In this document: positions 1 to 7,258 of the stretch, in pieces | How the letters are laid out: each line of letters opens with the position of its first letter | Position numbering within the stretch: position 1 is the stretch's first letter | Source of the DNA: Desulfobacterales bacterium | GTDB taxonomy: Bacteria; Desulfobacterota; Desulfobacteria; Desulfobacterales; SURF-7 | Direction of reading: 5' to 3' | DNA length: 43,028 nt | NCBI GenBank assembly: GCA_018693105.1 | Contig: JABHLN010000021.1 | Span: 1 to 43,028, forward strand | Program-made: the position numbers and the translations under genes | Notes under the pieces: generated by a model | What the model was told of the DNA's origin: nothing | Databases searched by the model: none | What the model saw: the letters and a program-made list of their open reading frames with translations, nothing else

Positions 1-74
1 CCTCGGGATTTGCGGCGCCTTGATCTTGAACTTTTTACTTTGCCATCCAAAGTTGACTTTTTACGAGTTCATCA
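1..74. repeat. MITE-like repeat family 1, truncated by window edge
   Basis: The segment ends in ACTTTTTACGAGTTCATCA, the terminal inverted repeat of a family also seen at 17569-17665, 25855-25903, 29290-29371, 34999-35082 and 38816-39051. Its inner part, read as reverse complement, matches 38935-38977 nearly base for base, so this is an inverted copy of the longest element. The other end lies outside the window. Confidence 0.8.
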
Positions 75-111
75 ATATTAACCGTTTTAAACCTTAAGCT
101 AATCAGTAGGT

Positions 112-510
112 TTATAAATACTGCTTAACAGCTTCAAACTCATTCGATCTAACAGGACGCCATCTTATAGAGTACAATTCCTCCGAACCTATGCTTGTGA
201 CATGTTCAAAGACAGCAGCTTCCATTTCTTTAGGGATATTGGGATTATATCCAATCCAGAGTACTTTTTTCATATCCAGTTTGAAGTCCAGGCATATTCT
301 TCTTACCAGATCCTGATAACGATTCTTTACTGAAAAACCTTCTTGAAGTTTCGAAGCTAAAACAATTACAGGCCTGAGTATATGTATACCCGGATTTTTC
401 TCGGAAATATCAATGATAGTAAGCCTGCAAGCACCTGGCCACCAGCTTACAGGCTTAAAACCATCGTTTTTATTACCATCCCATTCATATTCACCATCAA
501 ATATTATCAT
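112..510 (-). CDS. Unrecognised 132-aa protein coupled to cooS
   Basis: I do not recognise this protein. It starts inside the cooS stop codon (ATGA overlap), so it is probably translated by reinitiation after cooS and cotranscribed with it. The 132 residues are soluble-looking, rich in Trp near the N-terminus (SWWPGACRL) and in the middle (KVLWIGYNP), with only two cysteines, so it does not look like an Fe-S protein. There is no signal peptide or membrane segment. The tight coupling suggests a CODH-related accessory role, but proteins of this look may also occur away from CODH genes, so the link is only positional. A repeat element begins about 38 bp downstream of the stop. Confidence 0.75.
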   Translation of the reverse strand: MIIFDGEYEWDGNKNDGFKPVSWWPGACRLTIIDISEKNPGIHILRPVIVLASKLQEGFSVKNRYQDLVRRICLDFKLDMKKVLWIGYNPNIPKEMEAAVFEHVTSIGSEELYSIRWRPVRSNEFEAVKQYL

Positions 511-2465
511 GCTGACAATTCCCTGCGGTCAGACATGTCCACGAGGACACGATCTCTTGCCTTGTCAATACCAAGCTCTTTCCTCTTTTTATCAATATGA
601 GCAATCATTAATTGTGCAATTTCATGAGGATCTGAAGCTGTCCCCCATTTCCCGAAACCCTGTTTCTCAAGGCCATCATACAAAAGGTCATGAAACTTGG
701 TGTCTTTGACTATTGGAAACCCGACACCAAAAACAGTATATACACCTGAGGCTACAAAATACTGACCGATTGCAATTGCTTTTTCACTCATCCATTCGGG
801 TGCAGCTCCTGCAACCGGGAGGTCCGCTATTCTTGTCCCCAGGCCTCCGGCTTTCACCATGGCCGAAGCAGCTATCAGTATCCTGCTATTATCAACACAT
901 GAACCAAGTCCAAGCACAGGGGGTATCCCCACGGCTTCACAAACCTCACTAAGTCCGGGCCCCGCAAAATGTGCGGCCTCCGGTACAAGAAAACCTGCTT
1001 TGGCAAGGGCAATCTGAGAGCACCCTGTCTGAAGGACAAGTACATCGTTTTTGATAAGTTCTTTAACAAGCTCAATATGAACATGGTCCTGTTTTACTCT
1101 TGGATTCGTGCATCCTACTACACCTGCAACTCCTCTTATTCTGCCGTTTATTATATTATCATTCAATGTATAATAACTGCCTCTGAATGTTCCCCCAAGT
1201 ACATATTCAATATATTCATGGGAAAAACCATGAATCCCCGGATTTGTAATTTTAGGAATTTCAACAGGCATTTTTCTTGTACTGAACCTTGAGATTGCCT
1301 TGAAAAGAATTTCGTCTGTGCATGCCCTAGGTTCTTCTTCATCGAATTCTATATGAGTTGCTCCTTCTATCATGCATCTTGGGTTTGTAGTAACCATATG
1401 AGTGTCATAACATTTTGCTACTTCGACAAGTCCCTGCTTTATGCATTGTATGTCAACAACCATAGCATCAACCGCACCTGTGACAATAACTGCTTCAGTT
1501 GAACCAAAATTTCCGGCGTGGGGGACACCATGCCGTGACATCATTTCAGCACCGGAACAGCACATCCCTACAAGGTTTATCCCTTTTGCCCCTTTTTCTT
1601 TCGCGGCATTAATAAAAAAGGGGTCATTTACTGCAGCAAGCATCGATTCAAAAAGATTTGGTTCATGACCGTGTACAATCACATTTACCTGGTCTTCTTT
1701 GAGAACCCCCATATTTACATCTGCAAGTAACGGCGAGGGTGTGCCAAACATGATATCAGAAAGTTCGGTAGCTACCATTGAGCCGCCCCACCCGTCAGCA
1801 AGTGCTGTCCGGCTGCTTTGCCTGGTAATGTTTTCATAATGCTGATCGCACCCTATATGTGTTCTTGTGAGAAGCTCCATAACCTCTCTCATGGCTCCCC
1901 TTGGTACTATTCCTGCTTTGCGCCAGTCTTCAAGGGTATCAGCGGGGGCTCTTTTTACAAAAGGCATTTCACCTTCAACCTGTGTGTATGTTTTATCAAG
2001 TTCTTTATAAAGGTCAGTTCCAATTTCTTTTATACTTCGCCCTTCGGTTTCAATGCCGATGGATTTGGCAACTACTTCAAGTTTTGCAGTATCACTTATT
2101 TTGTAATCGGTTATTTTGCCATCAATAATTCCTTTGAAAAGTTCAAGTATGCTCATCCCATGATCATTATGGGCAGCTGATCCAGTAGCCACCATCCTGG
2201 CAAAATTTCTTGCCATAATGGTATCTATGGTTGCTCCACACACTCCAGCCTTTGAATATGGATCTCTTGGGTTAAGCCTGCAAGGCCCCATGAAACAGTG
2301 CTTACAGCACGCAGAATCTGCACCTATCGGACATGGTCGCATTTCAGCAGCCCTGTCAGCATCAAGTATAACGCCGTCCTTACGTGCTTTTTTTATCATC
2401 TGGCACGTAGCTTCACAGCTGGTTAAACTCTCAGCATCTAATTTATTATCTTTATCCTTACCCAT
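507..2465 (-). CDS. cooS: Anaerobic Ni-containing CO dehydrogenase catalytic subunit
   Basis: This enzyme interconverts CO and CO2, passing electrons to ferredoxin in the cytoplasm. The 652 residues fit the usual CooS length. D- and B-cluster cysteines are visible at 45, 53, 54, 57, 62 and 76 (CPIGADSACCKHCFMGPC region). The Ni-Fe C-cluster ligands also appear intact: His267 (HGHEP), Cys303 (MCCSG), Cys341, Cys452 (GCTNP), Cys482 (GCSQ) and Cys523 (GSCVDN); Lys562 is the probable acid-base lysine. A strong AGGAGG ribosome site precedes the ATG. No cooC, cooF or acetyl-CoA synthase gene is visible on this side, so it is either a stand-alone CODH or its partners lie beyond the left edge. The nearby ferredoxin gene at 3970 is a candidate electron partner. 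Confidence 0.97.
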   Translation of the reverse strand: MGKDKDNKLDAESLTSCEATCQMIKKARKDGVILDADRAAEMRPCPIGADSACCKHCFMGPCRLNPRDPYSKAGVCGATIDTIMARNFARMVATGSAAHNDHGMSILELFKGIIDGKITDYKISDTAKLEVVAKSIGIETEGRSIKEIGTDLYKELDKTYTQVEGEMPFVKRAPADTLEDWRKAGIVPRGAMREVMELLTRTHIGCDQHYENITRQSSRTALADGWGGSMVATELSDIMFGTPSPLLADVNMGVLKEDQVNVIVHGHEPNLFESMLAAVNDPFFINAAKEKGAKGINLVGMCCSGAEMMSRHGVPHAGNFGSTEAVIVTGAVDAMVVDIQCIKQGLVEVAKCYDTHMVTTNPRCMIEGATHIEFDEEEPRACTDEILFKAISRFSTRKMPVEIPKITNPGIHGFSHEYIEYVLGGTFRGSYYTLNDNIINGRIRGVAGVVGCTNPRVKQDHVHIELVKELIKNDVLVLQTGCSQIALAKAGFLVPEAAHFAGPGLSEVCEAVGIPPVLGLGSCVDNSRILIAASAMVKAGGLGTRIADLPVAGAAPEWMSEKAIAIGQYFVASGVYTVFGVGFPIVKDTKFHDLLYDGLEKQGFGKWGTASDPHEIAQLMIAHIDKKRKELGIDKARDRVLVDMSDRRELSA

Positions 2466-2567
2466 ATTTCCTCCTTCTTTTAAGGATATACGAAAATTAT
2501 GGAATCAGAATCAAAGAATTCAGGTAATTATAAAATGAAGAAAATTCAATTGAAGAATGTTAACTAT

Positions 2568-2704
2568 AAGCTGTCTCAGAAAAAAATCAGGGTTCCTGGC
2601 AAGCTACAAAGTGGCGAGAAAGCGTATCATACAGGTAGTATGTGAGCATTTTGAGCCGCTTTGTAACGCCGCCAGGGGCACTTAGATTTATTTTGAGATC
2701 GCTT
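2568..2704 (+). repeat. MITE-like repeat family 2, copy A
   Basis: About 137 bp with inverted ends (AAGCTGTCTCAGAAAA at one end; the reverse complement of the other end begins AAGCGATCTCAAAA). Its interior matches the reverse complement of copy B (3692-3829) at roughly 85 percent by eye, so A and B are inverted with respect to each other and enclose the DUF3786 gene. No open reading frame is likely inside. Confidence 0.85.
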
Positions 2705-2837
2705 CTATTTAAATAGTCCGGTTTCCGAGCAGCCATTACCTTAAACTCTTGAATACTTTACTATAATTCCTCGTTAAAGTTAACAGTATTTCAGAAAATT
2801 ACTTACTATTTAGATAGTAAATCTTAATTATGGATTG

Positions 2838-3677
2838 TCAAGGCTCATCGCATAGAAGCTGCTTGAGCCTTTCACTTAGAAACATTATGGACTCGATATC
2901 AAGGTGCTCAATAATGGTTTCGTCAAAAAGAAGCTTTACTTCAGGATCGAAATCAACATTACCAAAATCATCATTAATAGATATGTCCCAGAACATAAGC
3001 TTGATTGGAACTTTTGGAAGGGGGCAAAAAAGGATTGAAATACCCGAAGACTGATCTTTGTCCTTCTTAATAATTCCACCAATTTCTGTTGCTTTTTCTA
3101 TAAGTTCTTCTGTTTTTCGCTTGAATCTTTCAATAAGTGGGAGTTCAACATGATCCACCATTGATTTTATTTTTGAAACCGTATTAGGAAATTCTATCAA
3201 ACCTTTCCATTTTCCGGTTGGAAACGATGAGCCGCCTTGTGCGATATGGTTATACAAAAAAACCTTCTCCCATCGGGTTAATTCTGATCCATCTTTTTTG
3301 GTAATATTTTCATTTGTAATCAATACTGATCCTGTAAAGTAAGGAAGTTCCAGAATTATTTTATCACCCGATTTAAGAAGCTGTCCTCCTATCCTTTCAG
3401 GTAAATCCGCAATATCCATTGAGGAAGCTTTTTCTCTGGCCCATTCAAAAGCATCCTGAGCCATGTCTCTTTTCAGCCATTTCCCAGCGGCATATTGTTC
3501 ATCAAGCTCTGTACGGCACCTTTCTATAATTTCAGGTTCAAGATGTGGGCAGGTGTCCAAAGGTAGTTTCTCTGAAACAACCATACTTGCAAATGCTAAA
3601 CATGTAGAGTAACCACAGTCTTTGCAATTTGTTTTTGGTAAAATATCCCGGTAAAGGTCTACTACAGATAAAGCCAT
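2838..3677 (-). CDS. Fe-S domain protein with DUF3786 C-terminal region
   Basis: Residues 1-50 carry a Cys18-x2-Cys21-x4-Cys26-x16-Cys43 pattern (NCKDCGYSTC...CPH), as in the 4Fe-4S domain of the corrinoid Fe-S protein large subunit (AcsC/CdhE type). The remainder, about residues 80-270, resembles the DUF3786 domain, whose function is unknown to me. It is soluble and 279 aa long. Proteins of this build are frequent in anaerobes with a Wood-Ljungdahl pathway, so proximity to cooS is suggestive, but it has no corrinoid-binding or TIM-barrel part and is not a CoFeSP subunit. No clear ribosome site precedes the ATG; repeat copy B begins only 15 bp upstream and may have separated the gene from its original promoter. 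Confidence 0.8.
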   Translation of the reverse strand: MALSVVDLYRDILPKTNCKDCGYSTCLAFASMVVSEKLPLDTCPHLEPEIIERCRTELDEQYAAGKWLKRDMAQDAFEWAREKASSMDIADLPERIGGQLLKSGDKIILELPYFTGSVLITNENITKKDGSELTRWEKVFLYNHIAQGGSSFPTGKWKGLIEFPNTVSKIKSMVDHVELPLIERFKRKTEELIEKATEIGGIIKKDKDQSSGISILFCPLPKVPIKLMFWDISINDDFGNVDFDPEVKLLFDETIIEHLDIESIMFLSERLKQLLCDEP

Positions 3678-3691
3678 AAATAATTACCATG

Positions 3692-3829
3692 AAGCTATCT
3701 CAAAATAAATCTAAGTGCCCCTTGCGGCGTTACAAAGCTACTCAAAATGCTCATATACTACCTGTATGCTCTGCTTTCTCGCCCCTTTGTGCCTTGCCAG
3801 GAACCCTAATCTTTTTTTTGAGATAGCTT
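3692..3829 (-). repeat. MITE-like repeat family 2, copy B
   Basis: A 138 bp element with near-perfect terminal inverted repeats (AAGCTATCTCAAAA at both ends when each is read inward). It is an inverted copy of 2568-2704. It sits between the ferredoxin gene and the DUF3786 gene and is the immediate upstream sequence of the latter. Confidence 0.85.
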
Positions 3830-3969
3830 CATTTATTGTTATGTTATCCTGTTCATAAAAAAGATTACTCACGTAAATCGGCATGCGCCGACCTGCAATA
3901 CATGAGAAGGATTTGATATATTTGCAAAAATAATATTGGATCCGGGTGGGTCTCCTGGAAGTAACAGTC

Positions 3970-4161
3970 CTAAACCTCTTCCCATACAATGCAGTCCGTA
4001 GGACAGTTTTTTATTGCTTCATCGACATCCTCTTCAGGGTATATTTCAAGATCAATGATTTCAATAAAACCGGATTCACTAAGTCTGAACGCTGAAGGGC
4101 ATACATCCACGCATAAATGACAAACAATACAATCACTAAGTTCAATTATCGGTCGTTTCAT
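3970..4161 (-). CDS. Small 4Fe-4S ferredoxin
   Basis: A 63-residue low-potential electron carrier. Cys11, Cys14, Cys17 plus remote Cys53 can ligate one [4Fe-4S] cluster; Cys21 and Cys57 are extra, and a full second motif is absent, so this resembles monocluster Desulfovibrio-type ferredoxins. It is strongly acidic, as usual. I chose the internal ATG because GGAG lies five bases before it; a start 21 bases further upstream has no such site. It follows fprA on the same strand after 117 bp and may serve cooS, the flavodiiron branch or other ferredoxin enzymes. Confidence 0.9.
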   Translation of the reverse strand: MKRPIIELSDCIVCHLCVDVCPSAFRLSESGFIEIIDLEIYPEEDVDEAIKNCPTDCIVWEEV

Positions 4162-4278
4162 GAAGCTCCAAAATATCACCAATCACATAATAAGAACTTT
4201 TAGAATAATTATGAATCCCATAAAGATCTCATTCTTGAATTTATGTACCTCTATAAAATCTAAATGTATACTTCTATA

Positions 4279-5472
4279 TTATATATTCTTATTAATTATC
4301 GCCTTTCCAATTTTTTTGCCAAGTTCGAAACATGAGTTTAATCCATCCTGATCAGGTATATATTTTATTTTAACTCCAGGATCTATTATGTCGAACTTCA
4401 TAGATTCCAGTTCCTGATTTATCTGTTTTACTGACTCCCCGCTCCAGCCGAAAGAACCAAAAGCAGCTCCAATTTTATCTTTCGGCTTAAGTCCTTTCAT
4501 ATAAGTCAAAAAATCTATAACGGTCGGGTAGATATTGTTATTTAAAGTCGGTGAACCAACTACAACTGCACCTGCATCCATCACTGCGGTCATTACATCA
4601 CTTCTGTGCCAGTTTCTGAGATTCATGGGTCTTGCTTCAACACCTTCATTTGCAATACCGTCTACTATCATTTCAGCCATAAGTTCTGTGCTGTGCCACA
4701 TGGAATCATAAACAACAACTGCTTTCTTTTCCGACTTCTGTTTTGTCCATTCCACATATGCATTTATTATACTTGAAGGATTCTTCCTCCAAATTATTCC
4801 ATGATCAGGACATATTGTCTTAATATCCAGACCCATGGAGATCACATCGCCAATGAGCTTTTGAATTTTATCCGAATAAAGAAGAAGTATATTTGCATAA
4901 TATTTTTTTGCATGGATAAATATTTTTTCTCCAATCTGATCATCAAATTTTTCAGGCCCGGCATAATGTTGTCCAAAACCATCACTTGAAAATAAGATTC
5001 CGTCTTCTTTAACATAGGTAAACATACTGTCAGGCCAGTGTATCATTTTTGTTTCAAGAAAAGTAAGTGTTCTTTTCCCAATACTAAGTTCCTCACCAGT
5101 TGAAACAGGCTTATAATTAAACTCCCTGCTGAAGTGAAGAGGAAGGTTTTTCATACCCATTTTAGAACAATAAACAGGTTTATCTTCCCCTATGGCATGC
5201 ATAACCACAGGAAGACTTCCCGAATGATCCATTTCTGTGTGGTTGCTAATCACATAATCAATCTTTTTAGGGTCTATTATCTGTGAAATATTATTAAGTA
5301 ATTGACTTGAAAACTCTTTTTTTACAGTGTCAATCAGCGTAATTTTTTCATCAATAATTAAAAATGCATTATATGTAGTTCCATTATTTGTTGAATACCC
5401 GTGAAAGTCCCTTATGTTCCAATCTTCTACTCCTACGTTGTAAATACCATCTGCAATTTCAAACGGTTTCAT
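4279..5472 (-). CDS. fprA: Flavodiiron protein (rubredoxin:oxygen oxidoreductase)
   Basis: The cytoplasmic enzyme reduces O2 to water (or NO to N2O) with electrons from rubredoxin. Residues 1-250 form the metallo-beta-lactamase-like diiron domain with His78-x-Glu80-x-Asp82-His83, His145, Asp164 and His224, all ligands present; residues from about 250 form the flavodoxin-like FMN domain (YDSMWHST, GSFGWSGES). The 397-residue length matches Desulfovibrio Roo. The ATG at 5472 is preferred to a TTG 15 bases upstream because AGAGGA precedes it at good spacing and it gives the normal MKPFEI start. The rubredoxin gene lies directly upstream with a long hairpin between the two. Confidence 0.97.
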   Translation of the reverse strand: MKPFEIADGIYNVGVEDWNIRDFHGYSTNNGTTYNAFLIIDEKITLIDTVKKEFSSQLLNNISQIIDPKKIDYVISNHTEMDHSGSLPVVMHAIGEDKPVYCSKMGMKNLPLHFSREFNYKPVSTGEELSIGKRTLTFLETKMIHWPDSMFTYVKEDGILFSSDGFGQHYAGPEKFDDQIGEKIFIHAKKYYANILLLYSDKIQKLIGDVISMGLDIKTICPDHGIIWRKNPSSIINAYVEWTKQKSEKKAVVVYDSMWHSTELMAEMIVDGIANEGVEARPMNLRNWHRSDVMTAVMDAGAVVVGSPTLNNNIYPTVIDFLTYMKGLKPKDKIGAAFGSFGWSGESVKQINQELESMKFDIIDPGVKIKYIPDQDGLNSCFELGKKIGKAIINKNI

Positions 5473-5493
5473 TTCTATCCTCTTCAAAGTTTA

Positions 5494-5556
5494 AAGACAG
5501 GATAAGCAGATATAACTATATTGCTAATAAAAATTATATCATGCCTATCCTGTCTT
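5494..5556 (-). promoter_or_regulatory. Long intercistronic stem-loop between rubredoxin and fprA
   Basis: Two arms of about 22 nt (AAGACAGGATAAGCAGATATAA and a near-exact reverse complement with one extra base and one mismatch) enclose an 18-nt loop, just upstream of the fprA ribosome site. On the minus strand it is followed by TTTAAACTTTG rather than a clean U-tract, so partial termination, RNA processing or mRNA stabilisation are all possible. It would allow more rubredoxin than flavodiiron protein to be made. Confidence 0.6.
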
Positions 5557-5602
5557 ATTAAAACCAGTTACGTGACTATTTGATATCTCGTTAACAATTT
5601 TT

Positions 5603-5764
5603 TTACTCTTCTTTCTCAAACTCCTCTTTTCCTACACCACATGTAGGGCAGGCCCAGTCATCAGGTAAATCTTCAAATTTTGTACCGGCATCTATCCCGC
5701 CATCAGAGTCTCCCTCTTCAGGATCATAAACATATCCGCAAATATTACATACATACTTATCCAT
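5603..5764 (-). CDS. rd: Rubredoxin
   Basis: A 53-residue Fe(Cys)4 electron carrier with the canonical Cys6-x2-Cys9-Gly ([14 protein letters not shown]) and Cys39-x2-Cys42-Gly (CPTCGVGK) loops and the conserved aromatic core. A strong GGGAGG site precedes the ATG. Its place directly upstream of fprA, with an NADH-dependent flavoprotein further upstream, reproduces the known Desulfovibrio chain NADH -> rubredoxin oxidoreductase -> rubredoxin -> Roo. Confidence 0.97.
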   Translation of the reverse strand: MDKYVCNICGYVYDPEEGDSDGGIDAGTKFEDLPDDWACPTCGVGKEEFEKEE

Positions 5765-5866
5765 TCTTTACCTCCCTTTCAATTTTATTAATCGAAAATT
5801 TAAATAAGAATATTCAAACATCTTTTTGCCAACAACAAACACAATATTATTTACAAGTTACATACA

Positions 5867-5881
5867 CCATAATTATTGTAA
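5867..5881. promoter_or_regulatory. Possible PerR-like box upstream of rubredoxin
   Basis: CCATAATTATTGTAA matches 11 of 14 defined positions of the PerR consensus TTATAATNATTATAA and lies about 100 bp upstream of the rubredoxin start. The surroundings are very AT-rich, so chance matches are easy, and no PerR gene is in the window. Confidence 0.25.
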
Positions 5882-5982
5882 TACCATTACATGCTTTTAA
5901 GGGTGTTACTAATATTTTTAAAAGTTAAAATATCATGATGCTTATTTTATATATACAAACTTTTGTACATTATTATAAAAGA

Positions 5983-7182
5983 CTATAATATTTTATTATA
6001 ATCAAAGTCAGGTGAAAGAATAGCTTGTTTCAGGCCGGCCAAATCAATCTTTTCTGCAACTGCCTTGGTAATCTTATTGAAACCTTTCTTGTCCCCAAGC
6101 ATAATGCAACCAATAATTTTATTATTATCAAAAACTATTTTTTTATAAACTTTTTCATCTGATACTATTTTTGCTTCAAAATTTTCATCGTCATCAATCT
6201 TGCCAACTGATGCAACGTCTACACCAACCACCTTTAATGTGTTTGCCATAGCAGTACCGTTATAAATAAATTCACCATCAGCCATATTAATCCCGGCGGC
6301 TTTCCCCTGCTCAGTTGAGGCAGGCCATATTCCATACATCATTTCATTACACTCTGCCACATCACCGGCTGCAAAGATATCCGGTACGTTCGTTTCCAGT
6401 TTTTCGTTAACCGCTATCCCCCTTCCACAGTTCAACCCGAGCATCTCAGCTAATTCAAGATTAGGCCTTACACCTGCCGAAATAATAACCATTTGTGCAG
6501 GAAGTTTTTCACCACTTTCTAGTAAAACCTCTTCGACTCTTTCATTTCCGGCTATTTCACTGGTTTTAGCATCGAGCCTGAACGAAAGGCCAAGCTTTTC
6601 CATAATCCCTTGAAGCCTGTTCGCGCCCCCTTCATCAAGCTGTCGCGGCAGTAATCTTGAAAAAAACTCTACAACATTAATCTTCTTACCGGTTTTTCTT
6701 AAAGCATTGGCAACCTCAAGCCCCAGCAACCCCCCACCTATAACAACGACATCATCAATATCTTTTGCATATTTAAGAATATTTGCTCCATCATCAATAT
6801 TTCTGAGAGCGAAAACTCCGGTTTTATCAGAACCTTTTATTGGAGGTATGAAGGAGTGGCTGCCTGTTGCAATTAGTAATTTGTCAAATGAAAGTACCTG
6901 CCCGTTTTCAGTTACAATAGTTTTTTCTTCCGGATTGGCATCAACAATACGAGTATTTAGTATTAATTCTATATTTTTATCTTCGTACCAGCTGTCTTTT
7001 CTTATTACCAGATCTTCTTCTTTTAGTTCTCCTGCTATATACTCATTAAGTCTTATTCTCGAATAAAAAGGCAAACCTTCATCTGAAATAATTTTAATAT
7101 TACCCTCTTTATCAATATTACGAATATTTTCCCCTGCAGTAGTACCCGCAACTCCATTGCCAATTATTATATATTTTTTCAT
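5983..7182 (-). CDS. NAD(P)H:rubredoxin oxidoreductase-like FAD protein
   Basis: A 399-residue two-dinucleotide-fold flavoprotein of the pyridine nucleotide-disulfide family without the redox-active CxxC. FAD motifs are GNGVAG near residues 8-13, ATGS near 106 and AAGDVAE near 270; the NAD(P)H Rossmann motif GGGLLG lies near 149-154. The C-terminal 80 residues resemble the rubredoxin-binding domain of NROR and the matching part of NirB. Being next to rubredoxin and fprA, it most probably reduces rubredoxin with NADH in the cytoplasm. AAGGGG precedes the ATG. The 218 bp between it and rubredoxin argues for a separate promoter for rd-fprA. Confidence 0.88.
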   Translation of the reverse strand: MKKYIIIGNGVAGTTAGENIRNIDKEGNIKIISDEGLPFYSRIRLNEYIAGELKEEDLVIRKDSWYEDKNIELILNTRIVDANPEEKTIVTENGQVLSFDKLLIATGSHSFIPPIKGSDKTGVFALRNIDDGANILKYAKDIDDVVVIGGGLLGLEVANALRKTGKKINVVEFFSRLLPRQLDEGGANRLQGIMEKLGLSFRLDAKTSEIAGNERVEEVLLESGEKLPAQMVIISAGVRPNLELAEMLGLNCGRGIAVNEKLETNVPDIFAAGDVAECNEMMYGIWPASTEQGKAAGINMADGEFIYNGTAMANTLKVVGVDVASVGKIDDDENFEAKIVSDEKVYKKIVFDNNKIIGCIMLGDKKGFNKITKAVAEKIDLAGLKQAILSPDFDYNKIL

Positions 7183-7258
7183 AACAACCCCTTCCTCTTC
7201 CTTTTTTAGGTTTATCTAATTTAGATTATTATTAAATACTATTCAGTGTAATACGTTA

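Noticed and set aside
3738-3989. 83-codon minus-strand frame
   Set aside because: It is largely inside repeat copy B, overlaps the ferredoxin end, has no ribosome site and no family resemblance.
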